Assembly (NCBI GenBank): GCA_965225625.1
Contig: CBDDBH010000003.1
Span: 1-60,945, forward strand
Length of the DNA stretch: 60,945 nucleotides
Source: CBDDBH01 sp965225625
Lineage (GTDB): Bacteria; Pseudomonadota; Gammaproteobacteria; JADZEE01
Direction: 5' to 3'
Shown: positions 52,638-60,945 of the stretch, piece after piece
Position numbering within the stretch: the stretch's first letter is position 1
Layout of the letters: each line of letters opens with the position of its first letter
Made by a program: the position numbers and the translations under genes
Notes under the pieces: model-generated
Database searches by the model: none
The model's input: the letters and a program-made list of their open reading frames with translations, nothing else
What the model was told of the DNA's origin: nothing

Positions 52638-52789
52638 CCTGAATGCGCGCAGGAAATTCGTTATTTTCAATGCCTAAAGCGCGGTGGTAACATAGCCGCA
52701 CTTAGTGTCGCGTTGTTGCAAACGGACATTGTCCAGCCGCCGGGCGCGGGGAAGCCAGCGGCAATCAATTCATTCGGGAGCACCTGTTT

Positions 52790-55150
52790 ATGAAAATAAC
52801 GATCAAATTGCTGCTGGCGCTGGCTGTTGCAACAGGCGGATTGCTGGGCGTAAATCCGGTGATTGCCCAGGACGGTTTTACGCTCGAAGAAATCGTTGTT
52901 ACCGCTCGCAAGCGCGAAGAGAACCTGCAAGATACGCCGGTCTCGATCTCTGCATTTACCCATTCCGACCTGGAACTGCGCCAGATCACAGCAACCCATC
53001 AACTGGGCGATGTGACGCCTAACCTGACCTTCGATGCTATAGCACCGTCGTCGGGCAGCAATTCGACTGCCTCGATCTTTATTCGCGGCATCGGCCAGAC
53101 CGATTTCACCGGCATTACCGATCCGGGCGTCGGCCTTTATATCGACGGCGTCTATCACGCCCGCGCGGTCGGCAGCGCCATGGATTTTCTCGATCTCGAC
53201 AGGATCGAGATCCTGCGCGGTCCGCAGGGGACTTTGTTCGGACGTAACACCATCGGCGGTGCAGTCGTGCTGCACACCAAGCGGCCGCATATGGAACAGG
53301 TCGAAGGCGACGTGAAGTTCGAGACCGGCAGCGACGACAAGATCTGGTTTAACGGCAACGTCAACATCCCGATCAACGATGAGTTGGCGGTGAAAGTCTC
53401 TGGTGCCTACAAGGAACGTGATGGCTATGTGACGCGCATCACCGACGGCTTGGATCTCGGTAACGACGACACCTGGGCTATTCGCGGGGCTGTGTTGTGG
53501 CAGCCGACCGAAACCTTCGAGGCGTACATAACGGCCGACTACGCCAGCGAAGACGAACACGGAGCACCTACGGTGTCCCAGGGGGTCAATGAGGTGGGGC
53601 TGTTCGGCACGTTGAATAACCGGTTGCTCATACCGACCTGTCCGTTTTTCGGTACGCCGGGCGGACCGGCCGGCCTGGACACGATGGGCGCGGCAGGCTG
53701 CGTGAATGAAGCCACGGCTAATATTGGCGAGTTCACCTCGGCCGGCACCTTTCCAGTGAATTCCGCGCTTGATAAATGGGGCATAACCGGAACGTTGACC
53801 TGGGAGGCAACCGACTGGTTGACGATCAAGTCGATCACCGCCTACATTGATACCGAAGGCGACTGGTCGCGCGACTCCGACAGCACCCCGTACAACGTAT
53901 TTCAGACCAGCGACCTGTGGGACAATTGGCAGTTCAGCCAGGAGGTCCAACTCTCCGGTCTGGCCTTCGACGACCGTCTGAACTGGCTGCTGGGCTTCTA
54001 CTATTTTGAGGAAGAAACCGACAACCTCAATGACGTGCCCATCATCACTGGCGGTTTACATTCTCGCGCTCTGGCGGATAACGACTCCTGGGCAATCTTT
54101 GCGCAGGCAACCTACGACGTTACGGAACAACTCGCACTAACCCTCGGCATTCGCTACACCGAAGATACCAAGCGGTTTACACCGGACCAGTTTTACAACT
54201 CACAGCCGGACCCGGCCGTCGCGGCCTTCTTCGATATCATCGTCCCGCCTTACGTCCTCGGTCAGGTGATTACACCGGGCGGTTTCTTTAACGTGGGCGA
54301 CCGGATCTTTCCCATGGTCGAGGGCAAGCAGAAGTTCACGGATACGACGCCGTACGTGAACCTCGCTTACCAGTGGAACGACGACCTGATGACGTACTTT
54401 ACCTGGTCAGAGGGTTTCAAGAGCGGTGGTTTCGACCAGCGCTTCGCGGCACCGCGCTTCGATGCGGTTACCGGCGAGCAACGGCCGACCCGATTTACAC
54501 CGGAGACAGTCACCCAGTACGAAGTCGGCTTCAAGAGCCAATGGTTTGACGACAAACTGCGTCTCAACGCTTCGGGATTCATTACCGATTATCAGGACCT
54601 GCAATTGGTGATCCGGGAATTTTTTAATCCCATTACCTTCAACGGCGGCACGGCCGATATTTACGGCTTCGAGGCTGAAGCCGTTATTGTGCCGACGCCA
54701 GAGTTGATCATTACCGCCGGAGTCGGCCACATCAACGCCAGTTACGACGAGCTCAGCGACGAAGTAATCAATAACCCCAACCCGTTGTTCCCGGAAAACG
54801 AACTCGTCAACACCCCAGCATGGACAGCGAACATTGGTGCCGCCTACACTTTCCGCACCGAGTGGGGCACGCTGACGCCACGTATCGACTGGTCGTACCG
54901 GGATTCCTCCTTCAACGACGCGGTCAACGAAGTACATCTGTTCGCACCGTCATACCATCTGGTCAATATCTCCATGATGTTCGAAAGCAATGATGAGCAT
55001 TGGCAGGCGGTAGTTGGTGGGACCAACATTACCGACGAGGTCTACCTGATTTCGGGAACATCGGCGTTCGGCACCGCCTCGGGATATACCGAAGCTACCT
55101 TTGGGCGGACCGCCGAGTGGTTCTTGTCGCTGAGATACAGCTACTTTTAG
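52790..55150 (+). CDS. TonB-dependent receptor (intact)
   Basis: 786 residues from the ATG at 52790 after GGGAG. Signal peptide (KLLLALAVATGGLLGVNPVIAQ), TonB box region LEEIVVTARKREENLQDTPV, plug with ASIFIRGIGQTDF, VGLYIDGVYHARAVG and IEILRGPQGTLFGRNTIGGAV, then the barrel with FTWSEGFKSGGFDQRF and the final strand EWFLSLRYSYF. It is the same subfamily as the receptor at 17942-20483, but intact. It lies between the GST trio and a Rieske oxygenase group, and so may import their substrate. A terminator follows. Confidence 0.93.
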   Translation: MKITIKLLLALAVATGGLLGVNPVIAQDGFTLEEIVVTARKREENLQDTPVSISAFTHSDLELRQITATHQLGDVTPNLTFDAIAPSSGSNSTASIFIRGIGQTDFTGITDPGVGLYIDGVYHARAVGSAMDFLDLDRIEILRGPQGTLFGRNTIGGAVVLHTKRPHMEQVEGDVKFETGSDDKIWFNGNVNIPINDELAVKVSGAYKERDGYVTRITDGLDLGNDDTWAIRGAVLWQPTETFEAYITADYASEDEHGAPTVSQGVNEVGLFGTLNNRLLIPTCPFFGTPGGPAGLDTMGAAGCVNEATANIGEFTSAGTFPVNSALDKWGITGTLTWEATDWLTIKSITAYIDTEGDWSRDSDSTPYNVFQTSDLWDNWQFSQEVQLSGLAFDDRLNWLLGFYYFEEETDNLNDVPIITGGLHSRALADNDSWAIFAQATYDVTEQLALTLGIRYTEDTKRFTPDQFYNSQPDPAVAAFFDIIVPPYVLGQVITPGGFFNVGDRIFPMVEGKQKFTDTTPYVNLAYQWNDDLMTYFTWSEGFKSGGFDQRFAAPRFDAVTGEQRPTRFTPETVTQYEVGFKSQWFDDKLRLNASGFITDYQDLQLVIREFFNPITFNGGTADIYGFEAEAVIVPTPELIITAGVGHINASYDELSDEVINNPNPLFPENELVNTPAWTANIGAAYTFRTEWGTLTPRIDWSYRDSSFNDAVNEVHLFAPSYHLVNISMMFESNDEHWQAVVGGTNITDEVYLISGTSAFGTASGYTEATFGRTAEWFLSLRYSYF

Positions 55151-55163
55151 TCTAATTGCCATA

Positions 55164-55192
55164 ACAGGGCGCGCGTTGCGCGCTCTGTTTTT
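55164..55192 (+). terminator. Rho-independent terminator after the TonB receptor gene
   Basis: An 11-bp stem (ACAGGGCGCGC with GCGCGCTCTGT, one G-T pair) with a short GTT loop is followed by five T. It starts 14 nt after the receptor stop codon. On the other strand it also lies just past the stop of the lipocalin-like gene, but without a matching T run there. Confidence 0.85.
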
Positions 55193-55195
55193 GCA

Positions 55196-55627
55196 TTACC
55201 CAGCCCCTAACCGTTCCCAACACAGGCGTACCTGACCCGGCTCACCATCGGTCGGCAGGGGCGCCGTCAGTACCAGCGCATCGCCGTTAAGCTCATAGTT
55301 GCGTTCCTGAATGCCGCCTATCCAATTGGGTAACGCCGCCATCTCAACGTAATGGCGGATCACGCCGTTTACCTCGTCTACCTCATAAGTACCGTAATAA
55401 CTGACCACCTTTGCCGCGCCTATGCCCAACTCCTCAGGCGTGGATTCCATCGGATTACCCGAAGCATAGGCAGGACGCTTGGCCGGCATGGTTTGCGCAG
55501 TGACGTAGCCGTCAGGGTCGTAGCAGATACGTCCGACCGCTGAGCCGTGGAGCGGGCGCACTGTGCCGTCCGCGTTTACGTATTCAGCTGCCGTCAGCTT
55601 CCAGGAACCAACCAGTTCGCTACGCAT
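55196..55627 (-). CDS. Lipocalin-like domain protein
   Basis: 143 residues from ATG 55627, which overlaps the RidA stop by one base (TAATG). The lipocalin-like pattern is LVGSWKLTAAEYVNADGTVRPLHG, VGRICYDPDGYVTAQTM, VVSYYGTYEVDEVNGVIRHYVEMA and ALVLTAPLPTDG. There is no signal peptide. Such proteins recur beside oxygenase and TonB receptor genes and may bind a hydrophobic substrate or intermediate. Confidence 0.85.
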   Translation of the reverse strand: MRSELVGSWKLTAAEYVNADGTVRPLHGSAVGRICYDPDGYVTAQTMPAKRPAYASGNPMESTPEELGIGAAKVVSYYGTYEVDEVNGVIRHYVEMAALPNWIGGIQERNYELNGDALVLTAPLPTDGEPGQVRLCWERLGAG

Positions 55628-56040
55628 TACTTGGCACCCCAGAATTCGTACTCGACGCACAGCCCGGGTAATCCCAAGGATTCGACGACACGCAAGGTAT
55701 TGGCCGCGGGTTTCACCTCGACGTCGGCAAGAAACTCGCCGATCACCGCATAAATCTCCGCGTAGCTCTCCGGCGCGACATCCTTGGTGAACGTGTACTC
55801 GATGCGAATGAGATCATTGGCCGTATAGTCGTTGTCGCGTAAGTACTTACCGATGTCATCCATGATGAATCTTGTCTGTGCAACACCGTCATTGGGGTGC
55901 TGCACGGTGCCATCAGCCGTCCAGGCCGGTCGTCCGGTAATAATGAAGAGTTCGTCGATATCGCGCAGTTTGAGGCCCCAATTAAACAGGCTGCTCATGT
56001 CGGGCGCATTGTTGTTCGGGACCGCGACTTTAGTGACCAT
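55627..56040 (-). CDS. RidA/YjgF-family protein
   Basis: 137 residues; ATG 56040 is preferred over ATG 56046 because GAGGAG is 6 nt upstream of the former and touches the latter. Family features are LFNWGLKLRDIDELFIITGRPAW, VAQTRFIMDDIGKYLRDNDYTANDLIRIEYTF and the C-terminal LRVVESLGLPGLCVEYEFW. RidA proteins hydrolyse reactive enamines or imines. The usual arginine of the deaminase site in the C-terminal part is not evident, so it may be a non-deaminating subgroup. It is divergent from a Rieske gene (97 nt). Confidence 0.85.
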   Translation of the reverse strand: MVTKVAVPNNNAPDMSSLFNWGLKLRDIDELFIITGRPAWTADGTVQHPNDGVAQTRFIMDDIGKYLRDNDYTANDLIRIEYTFTKDVAPESYAEIYAVIGEFLADVEVKPAANTLRVVESLGLPGLCVEYEFWGAK

Positions 56041-56137
56041 AATCATCTCCTCATGTGCATGGGGTGGACGTCGGACTCCATAATAATAGATAGTACGGTG
56101 CCTTATCAGCGCTTATCCCATCAGGGAAGGAAACCAT

Positions 56138-57385
56138 ATGCGTGCACCGACCACTAGCCCGCTCACAGACGTCACCGTCACACCCCACTTACGCGATATC
56201 CTGGCGCGGCTGAACGACCCCTTACTCGATGGCGCCAACGCGGTTTCGCTACCCATCGAATGCTACAACTCAGAAGAGTGGTTCGAATTCGAACGACGCG
56301 CGATATGGGATCGGGAATGGATATGCCTGGGGCACGATTCGCACATTCCCAAACCGGGCGACTATTTGACTCTGGATGTTAACGATGACCGGTTTCTCAT
56401 CGTGCGCGGCGGCAACGGTGAAATACGCGTGATGTCGGGTGTGTGCCAGCATCGCGGCCATCTGCTCGGCGAAGACGGCGGGGGCAACGCCGAGCGGTTC
56501 ACCTGTCCTTATCATGGCTGGACCTATGATTTGGAAGGTAAGCTTGTTGGCGCCCCGTCCATGAGCCCGTATGCGCAACTCGACGATCTGGTCGAGAGCC
56601 ACTGTTTACCGCTATTGCGCACAGAATGTTGGAACGGCTTTATATTCGTCAATCTTGACGGCAACGCGCCGCCGTTAACACCCCGGGTAAAAGGTTTTTC
56701 CGAGGTGTTACGTAACTATCAATTCGCAGATCTGCAGGCGCTGCCCCCCGAAGACATTCCCGACAATCCGTGGAACTGGAAGTGGATGCAGGAAAACGGT
56801 CTGGAGCCCTATCACACCCCGGTGGCACATTTTAGCACCCACGACGTTGCCCCAGCCCACCAGTCGGAGTTTCCACAATGGGATGACACCGACGACGGTG
56901 CGGTTTACTACAGCACCCGCTTTATCCATATCGACGGACACTTCACAAAATCTCAGAAGTGTCTGTTTCCGATTATGCCGGCGCTGACGCAGACCGATCG
57001 CTGGCGTGTTGTGTTTGGTGTGGTACCCCCTAACCTGCTGATTGCCTGCCTGCCGGACAGCGCGTTCTATTTTCTGACCCTGCCGCACGGCGCCAACAGC
57101 ATTACGCTACGGGTCAGTTTTCTGTTTCCCGCAACCACCCTGGCCTTACCGGATTTTCAATCTACCTACGATGCAATGGTCGAAGACGTCATGGCCATCA
57201 ACGACGAAGACATTGCCGCCAACATCAGCGTACACAAGGGCCGCCAGTCACGCTTCGCCAACCGCGGCCGTGTAGCGCCACTGGAGATGCCCATGGCGCA
57301 GATCAATCACTGGTTCGTGACGCGGTTTCGCACCTATGCCGAGGAACTTGAGCGCAAATCGCGGCTTGCGGCGGCGGGCGTATGA
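56138..57385 (+). CDS. Rieske ring-hydroxylating oxygenase alpha subunit
   Basis: 415 residues. Rieske ligands are C103-Q-H105 and C123-P-Y-H126 (FTCPYHGWTYDLEGKL). The mononuclear iron site is ENGLEPYHTPVAHFST, and C-terminal FPATTLALPDFQ and INHWFVTRF segments follow the alpha-subunit pattern. GGAAGG precedes the ATG. The MDR gene overlaps its stop as ATGA. There is no beta-subunit gene. It differs clearly from the CarAa-like pair and resembles the decayed oxygenase at 16650-17813 in domain order. Confidence 0.92.
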   Translation: MRAPTTSPLTDVTVTPHLRDILARLNDPLLDGANAVSLPIECYNSEEWFEFERRAIWDREWICLGHDSHIPKPGDYLTLDVNDDRFLIVRGGNGEIRVMSGVCQHRGHLLGEDGGGNAERFTCPYHGWTYDLEGKLVGAPSMSPYAQLDDLVESHCLPLLRTECWNGFIFVNLDGNAPPLTPRVKGFSEVLRNYQFADLQALPPEDIPDNPWNWKWMQENGLEPYHTPVAHFSTHDVAPAHQSEFPQWDDTDDGAVYYSTRFIHIDGHFTKSQKCLFPIMPALTQTDRWRVVFGVVPPNLLIACLPDSAFYFLTLPHGANSITLRVSFLFPATTLALPDFQSTYDAMVEDVMAINDEDIAANISVHKGRQSRFANRGRVAPLEMPMAQINHWFVTRFRTYAEELERKSRLAAAGV

Positions 57386-58446
57386 AAGCCGCCGTCGTCA
57401 AAGATTTCGCGCAGCCAATCTCGGTCGAGGAATTTCCCGAACCGCAATTGCGCTCCGGTTGTGTCATTGTGCGTGTATCGGCCGCATTCTTGCCGGCCGT
57501 TATGATCGAATTCACACGCGGCCAGATCCCGTTCAAGCTGCCTGCCCTGCCCTACATTCCCGGTGCCGACGCGATTGGCGTTATCGAGGCTGTGGCCGAC
57601 GACGTGCACGGCTTCAGTATCGGTGAACACGTTTACTGCGACGATTATGTGACGCTTATAGGTGCGCCCGCGATCGGCGCATACGTCGGACTCGGCGCCA
57701 TGATGCCGGGTGCGGAGACGGTACTCAAAGAGTGGCCGAACGGCTGCTTCGCGGAGAAAGTCATGTTCCCCGCCGATTGCATTACGCCGCTGGGAACTGC
57801 CAAATCGCTCGATCCTGCCATGCTCAGCCGCATCGGCTACATTGGCACCGGTTATGGCGCCATTTTGCGCGGTAATTTTCGGCCCGGTCAGATCGCTGTG
57901 GTCAATGGCGGAACCGGGGTCCTCGGCGTGGGTACTGTGCTGTTGCTGCTGGCCATGGGCGCCGCCCGAGTTGTCGCCCTAGGACGCAAACGAGAGGTTC
58001 TGGAACAACTCGAAGCACTCGCGCCCGGACGGGTGACCGGACTGGCAATCACGGACGAAAAAATCACCGGCGAGGCGATTGTGGCCGCAGCCGGCGAGCC
58101 GGCACAGTTATTCATCGACGCTATCGGCTTTACCACCAACGCGGCTATGACCGTTGCGGGTATCGGCGCGTTGGGACTGGACGGCCATGCGGTTTTGATC
58201 GGCGGTGTGAACACCAACATCCCGATTGCCTATGCCACGCAGATGATTGGATTAAAGCTGACTATTCGAGGCGCTGAGTGGTTCCCGGCTGCCGCGACCG
58301 CGGATCTGTTGCGCATGGTCGGATCCGGGATGCTGGACCTGTCGGCACTCTCGGTGCGTAGCTTCTCGTTGGACGATACTGAGGCGGCATTGGAGTATGC
58401 GCACACTGGTCCCGGCGGATTCGAACACGTCGCTCTGCTGCCATAG
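57382..58446 (+). CDS. MDR-family (quinone oxidoreductase-like) NAD(P)H reductase
   Basis: 354 residues of the medium-chain dehydrogenase type. The start is KAAVVKDFAQPISVEEFPEPQL, the nucleotide site is GQIAVVNGGTGVLGVGTVLLLLAMGAARVVALG, and the C-terminal LSVRSFSLDDTEAALEYA is as in the family. The usual catalytic zinc ligands are missing (SAAFLPAVMIEF where Cys is expected), so it is of the zinc-free reductase type. It is translationally coupled to the Rieske gene and precedes the M20-like gene by 11 nt. It may reduce or dehydrogenate the oxygenase product (inference). Confidence 0.88.
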   Translation: MKAAVVKDFAQPISVEEFPEPQLRSGCVIVRVSAAFLPAVMIEFTRGQIPFKLPALPYIPGADAIGVIEAVADDVHGFSIGEHVYCDDYVTLIGAPAIGAYVGLGAMMPGAETVLKEWPNGCFAEKVMFPADCITPLGTAKSLDPAMLSRIGYIGTGYGAILRGNFRPGQIAVVNGGTGVLGVGTVLLLLAMGAARVVALGRKREVLEQLEALAPGRVTGLAITDEKITGEAIVAAAGEPAQLFIDAIGFTTNAAMTVAGIGALGLDGHAVLIGGVNTNIPIAYATQMIGLKLTIRGAEWFPAAATADLLRMVGSGMLDLSALSVRSFSLDDTEAALEYAHTGPGGFEHVALLP

Positions 58447-58457
58447 CCCACTGAATC

Positions 58458-59777
58458 GTGGATACCAAACCGGTACCGTTTAGTGTTCAACAGCGTACGT
58501 GGTTTGAAGCGGCTTGCGCCAACATCAGTCAGCAACGTATTGCCGATCTTGTCTGCGCACTGACAGACATCCACAGTCCGACCGGCGCCGAACGCGATGC
58601 CAGTGAGTTCTTAGCCGGCTACCTGCTAACACTGGGTATCGATGCCCGGTATCAGGCAATCACGAACACCTCGGGCAATTGCGTTGGTCGCATCAAAGGC
58701 ATTGGCACAGGCCCAAGCTTGTTACTGTTTGCGCCCATCGACACTAATCTTGATGCCGATCCGGAAATTGACGTTCCCATGGTGGGCCCAACGCTGCGCG
58801 CCGACATGCGACCGCAGGCGCAACGACGAGGTGAAACCGTTATCGGCCTGGGTGCATCGAATCCAAGTTCTATGGTGGCGACGCTGGTCGAAGCGGTGGC
58901 CTGCGCCGTTGCAGCCGACGTCGAATTCACCGGTGACGTGATTGTCGCGGCCTGCGCCGGTGGCATGCCGTGGGTGGTGCCGACGCGTAGCTACGCCGGG
59001 ATTAGTCACGGCGCCATGCATTTACTCTCGCATGGCGTCGCGCCCGATTTCGGCATTATTCTGAAACCCTGGGATCACGTTTTCTGGGAACACCCAGGCA
59101 TGTGTTGGTTCAAAGTCACCATCTGGGGAACAATGTGTTATGCCGGTCTGCCCCGCGGCACGCCGGGCTTCGATAGCTCGTTGCTGCCGGCGACCAAAGT
59201 CATACAGGAATTGGAGCGCTGGTTAACGACTTATCCGGACAAACACATCAGCGAACAGGTCAAGCCCGAGGGTTGGCTATCGGCGGTGCGTTCAGGATCG
59301 CCAGACAAAGTTACCTGGCCCGGTGCCGCCACCGAAATCTATCTTGACATACGCACGACGCCGGACCAGAGCAACGCCGATATAGCGGCCGAGTTCGATA
59401 GCGTCATGCGAGACATCGTCGCCCGGCATTCAGATGTCGATGTCGAGTGGGAAATGATCGTGTCCTGCCGCGCCGCGCGCACCGATCCGGAACATTGGAT
59501 CGTGCATTCGGCGCGCCGCGGTTGGGAGCAGCGGCATGGCAAACCGTACCCCGGCGCCCCGCTGATGAGCGGCCAGACCGACGCGGCGACTATCTGCCAG
59601 ATGGGGATCCCACTGGCGCGCATTGGTTTTGAGACCGAAATTCCTGAGGAATTCTCGCAAGGTCTGGGCGGCATGGGGGTAGCGCATATCCCCAGTCTGA
59701 TCGGGCCGTGCGAATCGACGATCTACTCCATTATAGATTGCTGCACCCGTAGCCGTGCCGAAGTTGGGCTTGGTTAG
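58458..59777 (+). CDS. M20-fold peptidase-like protein lacking classical metal ligands (paralog 2)
   Basis: 439 residues from a GTG at 58458, 11 nt after the MDR stop. It is a close paralog of the protein at 20578-21912 along its full length, with the same lost ligands: FAPIDTNLDADP (P93 in place of the zinc histidine), GLGASNPSSM, AACAGGMPWVVP in place of the EE site, and WGTMCYAGLPRGTPGF in the lid. The invariant unusual motifs PGMCWFKVT, SGQTDAATI and GIPLARIG are kept, which argues for selection on a new function. A CarAa-like Rieske gene converges on it 3 nt away. Confidence 0.85.
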   Translation: MDTKPVPFSVQQRTWFEAACANISQQRIADLVCALTDIHSPTGAERDASEFLAGYLLTLGIDARYQAITNTSGNCVGRIKGIGTGPSLLLFAPIDTNLDADPEIDVPMVGPTLRADMRPQAQRRGETVIGLGASNPSSMVATLVEAVACAVAADVEFTGDVIVAACAGGMPWVVPTRSYAGISHGAMHLLSHGVAPDFGIILKPWDHVFWEHPGMCWFKVTIWGTMCYAGLPRGTPGFDSSLLPATKVIQELERWLTTYPDKHISEQVKPEGWLSAVRSGSPDKVTWPGAATEIYLDIRTTPDQSNADIAAEFDSVMRDIVARHSDVDVEWEMIVSCRAARTDPEHWIVHSARRGWEQRHGKPYPGAPLMSGQTDAATICQMGIPLARIGFETEIPEEFSQGLGGMGVAHIPSLIGPCESTIYSIIDCCTRSRAEVGLG

Positions 59778-59780
59778 CGA

Positions 59781-60380
59781 TTAACTGTGTTTCTGCGGAT
59801 CGAAATTTCGTCCGTCTGGCGACCAACCTCGCGTATTGGCCCAGCCTTTGCGCTGCTGAATGCCACGCATGCGTTTTGCGACCAGCATGCGCCAGCGCAC
59901 GATGATGTAATCCGGCGCAAACAAATGCTCTTTGTGCCAATAGTCTTCATATTGATAGGCGTGATGCAATTGCTCGCGGCCAAACGCATCGAAATTGTTG
60001 AACCCCCACTCGGGCCCGTCACCGGCAGGCGCTGTTTGACCTGCGGGACCCTGCCAAACCATCGGCCCGCCGACCGTGTCGCACATTGCGTGAAACTCGG
60101 CTTCTTGCTCGGGAGAATCGACTACCTGTGCAAGCGCAATCATGTAAGAGTGATGATCCTCGTCGATCGGCGTATACCACTCGAAATGTATAACCCCCGG
60201 GACGGGGAACGGTTCGACTTCGAGGCTGCACGGTAAGAACGCGCCCACATTCACTATCGACAGGGGCGGAACATTGTTCGGATCGACTGTTGCCGAGGTG
60301 ATTCTTACGCCCTCGATCTCAACCGTCCAGACATTGATATCGTCCGCACTTGACGATGCCCCATGGACCGGTGTCCGCAT
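59781..60380 (-). CDS. CarAa-like Rieske oxygenase copy 2, C-terminal catalytic part (after frameshift)
   Basis: This frame gives the second half of the enzyme: ADDINVWTVEIEGVRI, FPVPGVIHFEWYTPIDEDHHSYM, EWGFNNFDAFGREQLHHAYQYEDYWHKEHLF and the end GRNFDPQKHS, nearly the same as residues 255-434 of the copy at 23024. The residues before ADDIN are out of frame. The break is near 60345-60352, after DTGPWGIVK in the upstream frame. Confidence 0.85.
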   Translation of the reverse strand: MRTPVHGASSSADDINVWTVEIEGVRITSATVDPNNVPPLSIVNVGAFLPCSLEVEPFPVPGVIHFEWYTPIDEDHHSYMIALAQVVDSPEQEAEFHAMCDTVGGPMVWQGPAGQTAPAGDGPEWGFNNFDAFGREQLHHAYQYEDYWHKEHLFAPDYIIVRWRMLVAKRMRGIQQRKGWANTRGWSPDGRNFDPQKHS

Positions 60381-60945
60381 CCTGCATGGTTACCGCGTTC
60401 TTGGAACTCGGATAAGTGGACAACGGCACTTTTATTTCCTCGGACACCTGACAGAGCCCGGCGTTACGGTGACCGTAAATATGCGCCGCGTCGAAGCCAC
60501 TCTCCACCGCCAGCCGCCAGTTACCGCGCACCTTGTTACGGGCCACTGGGTGCACCGCTAATTTCGGCTGCACGAACTTCGGCATCAGATCCGCGACCAG
60601 CGGTGGCGGCGGCTGCATGTCACCAATAAACACGAAGATCACGCCACCGTGCTCTTCCACCGCATAGGTCTTGTGCTTGAGCCTGCCGATATGAACACTG
60701 TCCGGCTCGGTTACGATCTGCACCAGGCGGCCATCGCGTACATCGAAGGTGAAGCCGTGAAACCAACAGGTGACGGTATTGGTTGAATAGCACTCGGGCC
60801 GTGCAGAGAATGCGGCGCCACGGTGCGGGCAGCGATCGGCGAGTGCGTAGACCTTGCCTGCAGCGCGCTTGAACAGGATCCGCTCGCCCAGGATCATCTC
60901 GCCTCGACATTCGCCCTCGGCCAACTCAGGGCTGAACAAGGCCGC
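60319..60945 (-). CDS. CarAa-like Rieske oxygenase copy 2, N-terminal Rieske part (partial, runs off the window)
   Basis: The open frame continues to the window end (AALFSPELAEGECRGEM), so the start codon is outside. It has the Rieske motifs ADRCPHRGAAFSARPEC and CWFHGFTFDVRDG and the iron site ESGFDAAHIYGHRN, all matching the copy at 23024-24328. In-frame reading ends near DTGPWGIVK; the last residues are out of frame. A single indel would restore one gene with 59781-60380. Confidence 0.87.
   Translation of the reverse strand, partial: AALFSPELAEGECRGEMILGERILFKRAAGKVYALADRCPHRGAAFSARPECYSTNTVTCWFHGFTFDVRDGRLVQIVTEPDSVHIGRLKHKTYAVEEHGGVIFVFIGDMQPPPPLVADLMPKFVQPKLAVHPVARNKVRGNWRLAVESGFDAAHIYGHRNAGLCQVSEEIKVPLSTYPSSKNAVTMQDADTGPWGIVKCGRYQCLDG

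Noticed and set aside
52667..53950. Minus-strand open frame of 427 codons
   Set aside because: Antisense shadow of the second TonB receptor gene.
1..60945. tRNA, rRNA, CRISPR arrays, prophage or complete insertion sequences
   Set aside because: Reading both strands by eye gave no cloverleaf, repeat-spacer array, integrase or transposase; small RNAs cannot be excluded without computation.

Overview
The window is a moderately GC-rich, gene-dense piece of a Gram-negative, most likely gammaproteobacterial, chromosome, probably from an uncultured or environmental organism. The evidence is a bcs cellulose operon with an outer-membrane BcsC barrel, two TonB-dependent receptors of the VVTA(Q/R)KRE type, an acyclic-terpene (Atu) type carboxylase cluster and a REP-like palindrome with the GGGGTCAGA core. 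No rRNA, tRNA, CRISPR array, integrase or complete insertion sequence was seen. No gene-free stretch exceeds about 200 bases.

Layout. (1) 1-3126, minus strand: a compact cassette of a Ycf46-like AAA ATPase, a DUF2997 protein, a DUF1257/Ycf35-like protein, a small membrane protein and a radical-SAM activase-like protein cut by the window edge. (2) 3186-12159, minus strand: cellulose genes bcsA, bcsB, bcsZ and bcsC, with a class III nucleotide cyclase inserted on the opposite strand between bcsB and bcsZ. bcsA and bcsC each carry one apparent frameshift, and a 13-base G tract lies upstream of bcsA. (3) 12247-21912: an EthD-like protein, then a minus-strand array of SPFH/stomatin, NfeD, a Rieske oxygenase, an NmrA-like protein, an unknown protein, a decayed Rieske oxygenase, a frameshifted TonB receptor and an M20-like protein. 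(4) 22088-35965: a deiodinase-like thioredoxin-fold protein, a CarAa-like Rieske oxygenase, a polysaccharide-deacetylase-like enzyme, a three-gene glutamate-synthase-like complex, a flavin reductase, a gamma-glutamyltransferase, an F420-type LLM oxidoreductase and an arylsulfatase. (5) 36064-45621: an MFS transporter divergent from an Atu-like acyl-CoA carboxylase cluster with its own TetR regulator and a paired palindromic operator. (6) 45819-52637: a MetE-like protein, a DUF899 protein, a kinase/aminotransferase pair, and a coupled amidohydrolase-cupin-GST trio. (7) 52790-60945: a second TonB receptor, lipocalin-like and RidA genes, a Rieske oxygenase coupled to an MDR reductase, a second M20-like protein, and a second CarAa-like Rieske oxygenase cut by the window end.

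Two loci (about 17.9-24.3 kb and 52.8-60.9 kb) share the same kit: a TonB receptor, an M20-fold protein whose classical metal ligands have all been replaced, and a CarAa-type Rieske oxygenase. I read this as a duplicated uptake-and-oxidation module for an unidentified, probably aromatic or N-heterocyclic, compound. It is the strongest candidate here for an undescribed catabolic system. The other candidate is the Ycf46/DUF2997/DUF1257/radical-SAM cassette next to the cellulose genes. About nine frame breaks across the window mean that part of the apparent gene decay may be assembly error.
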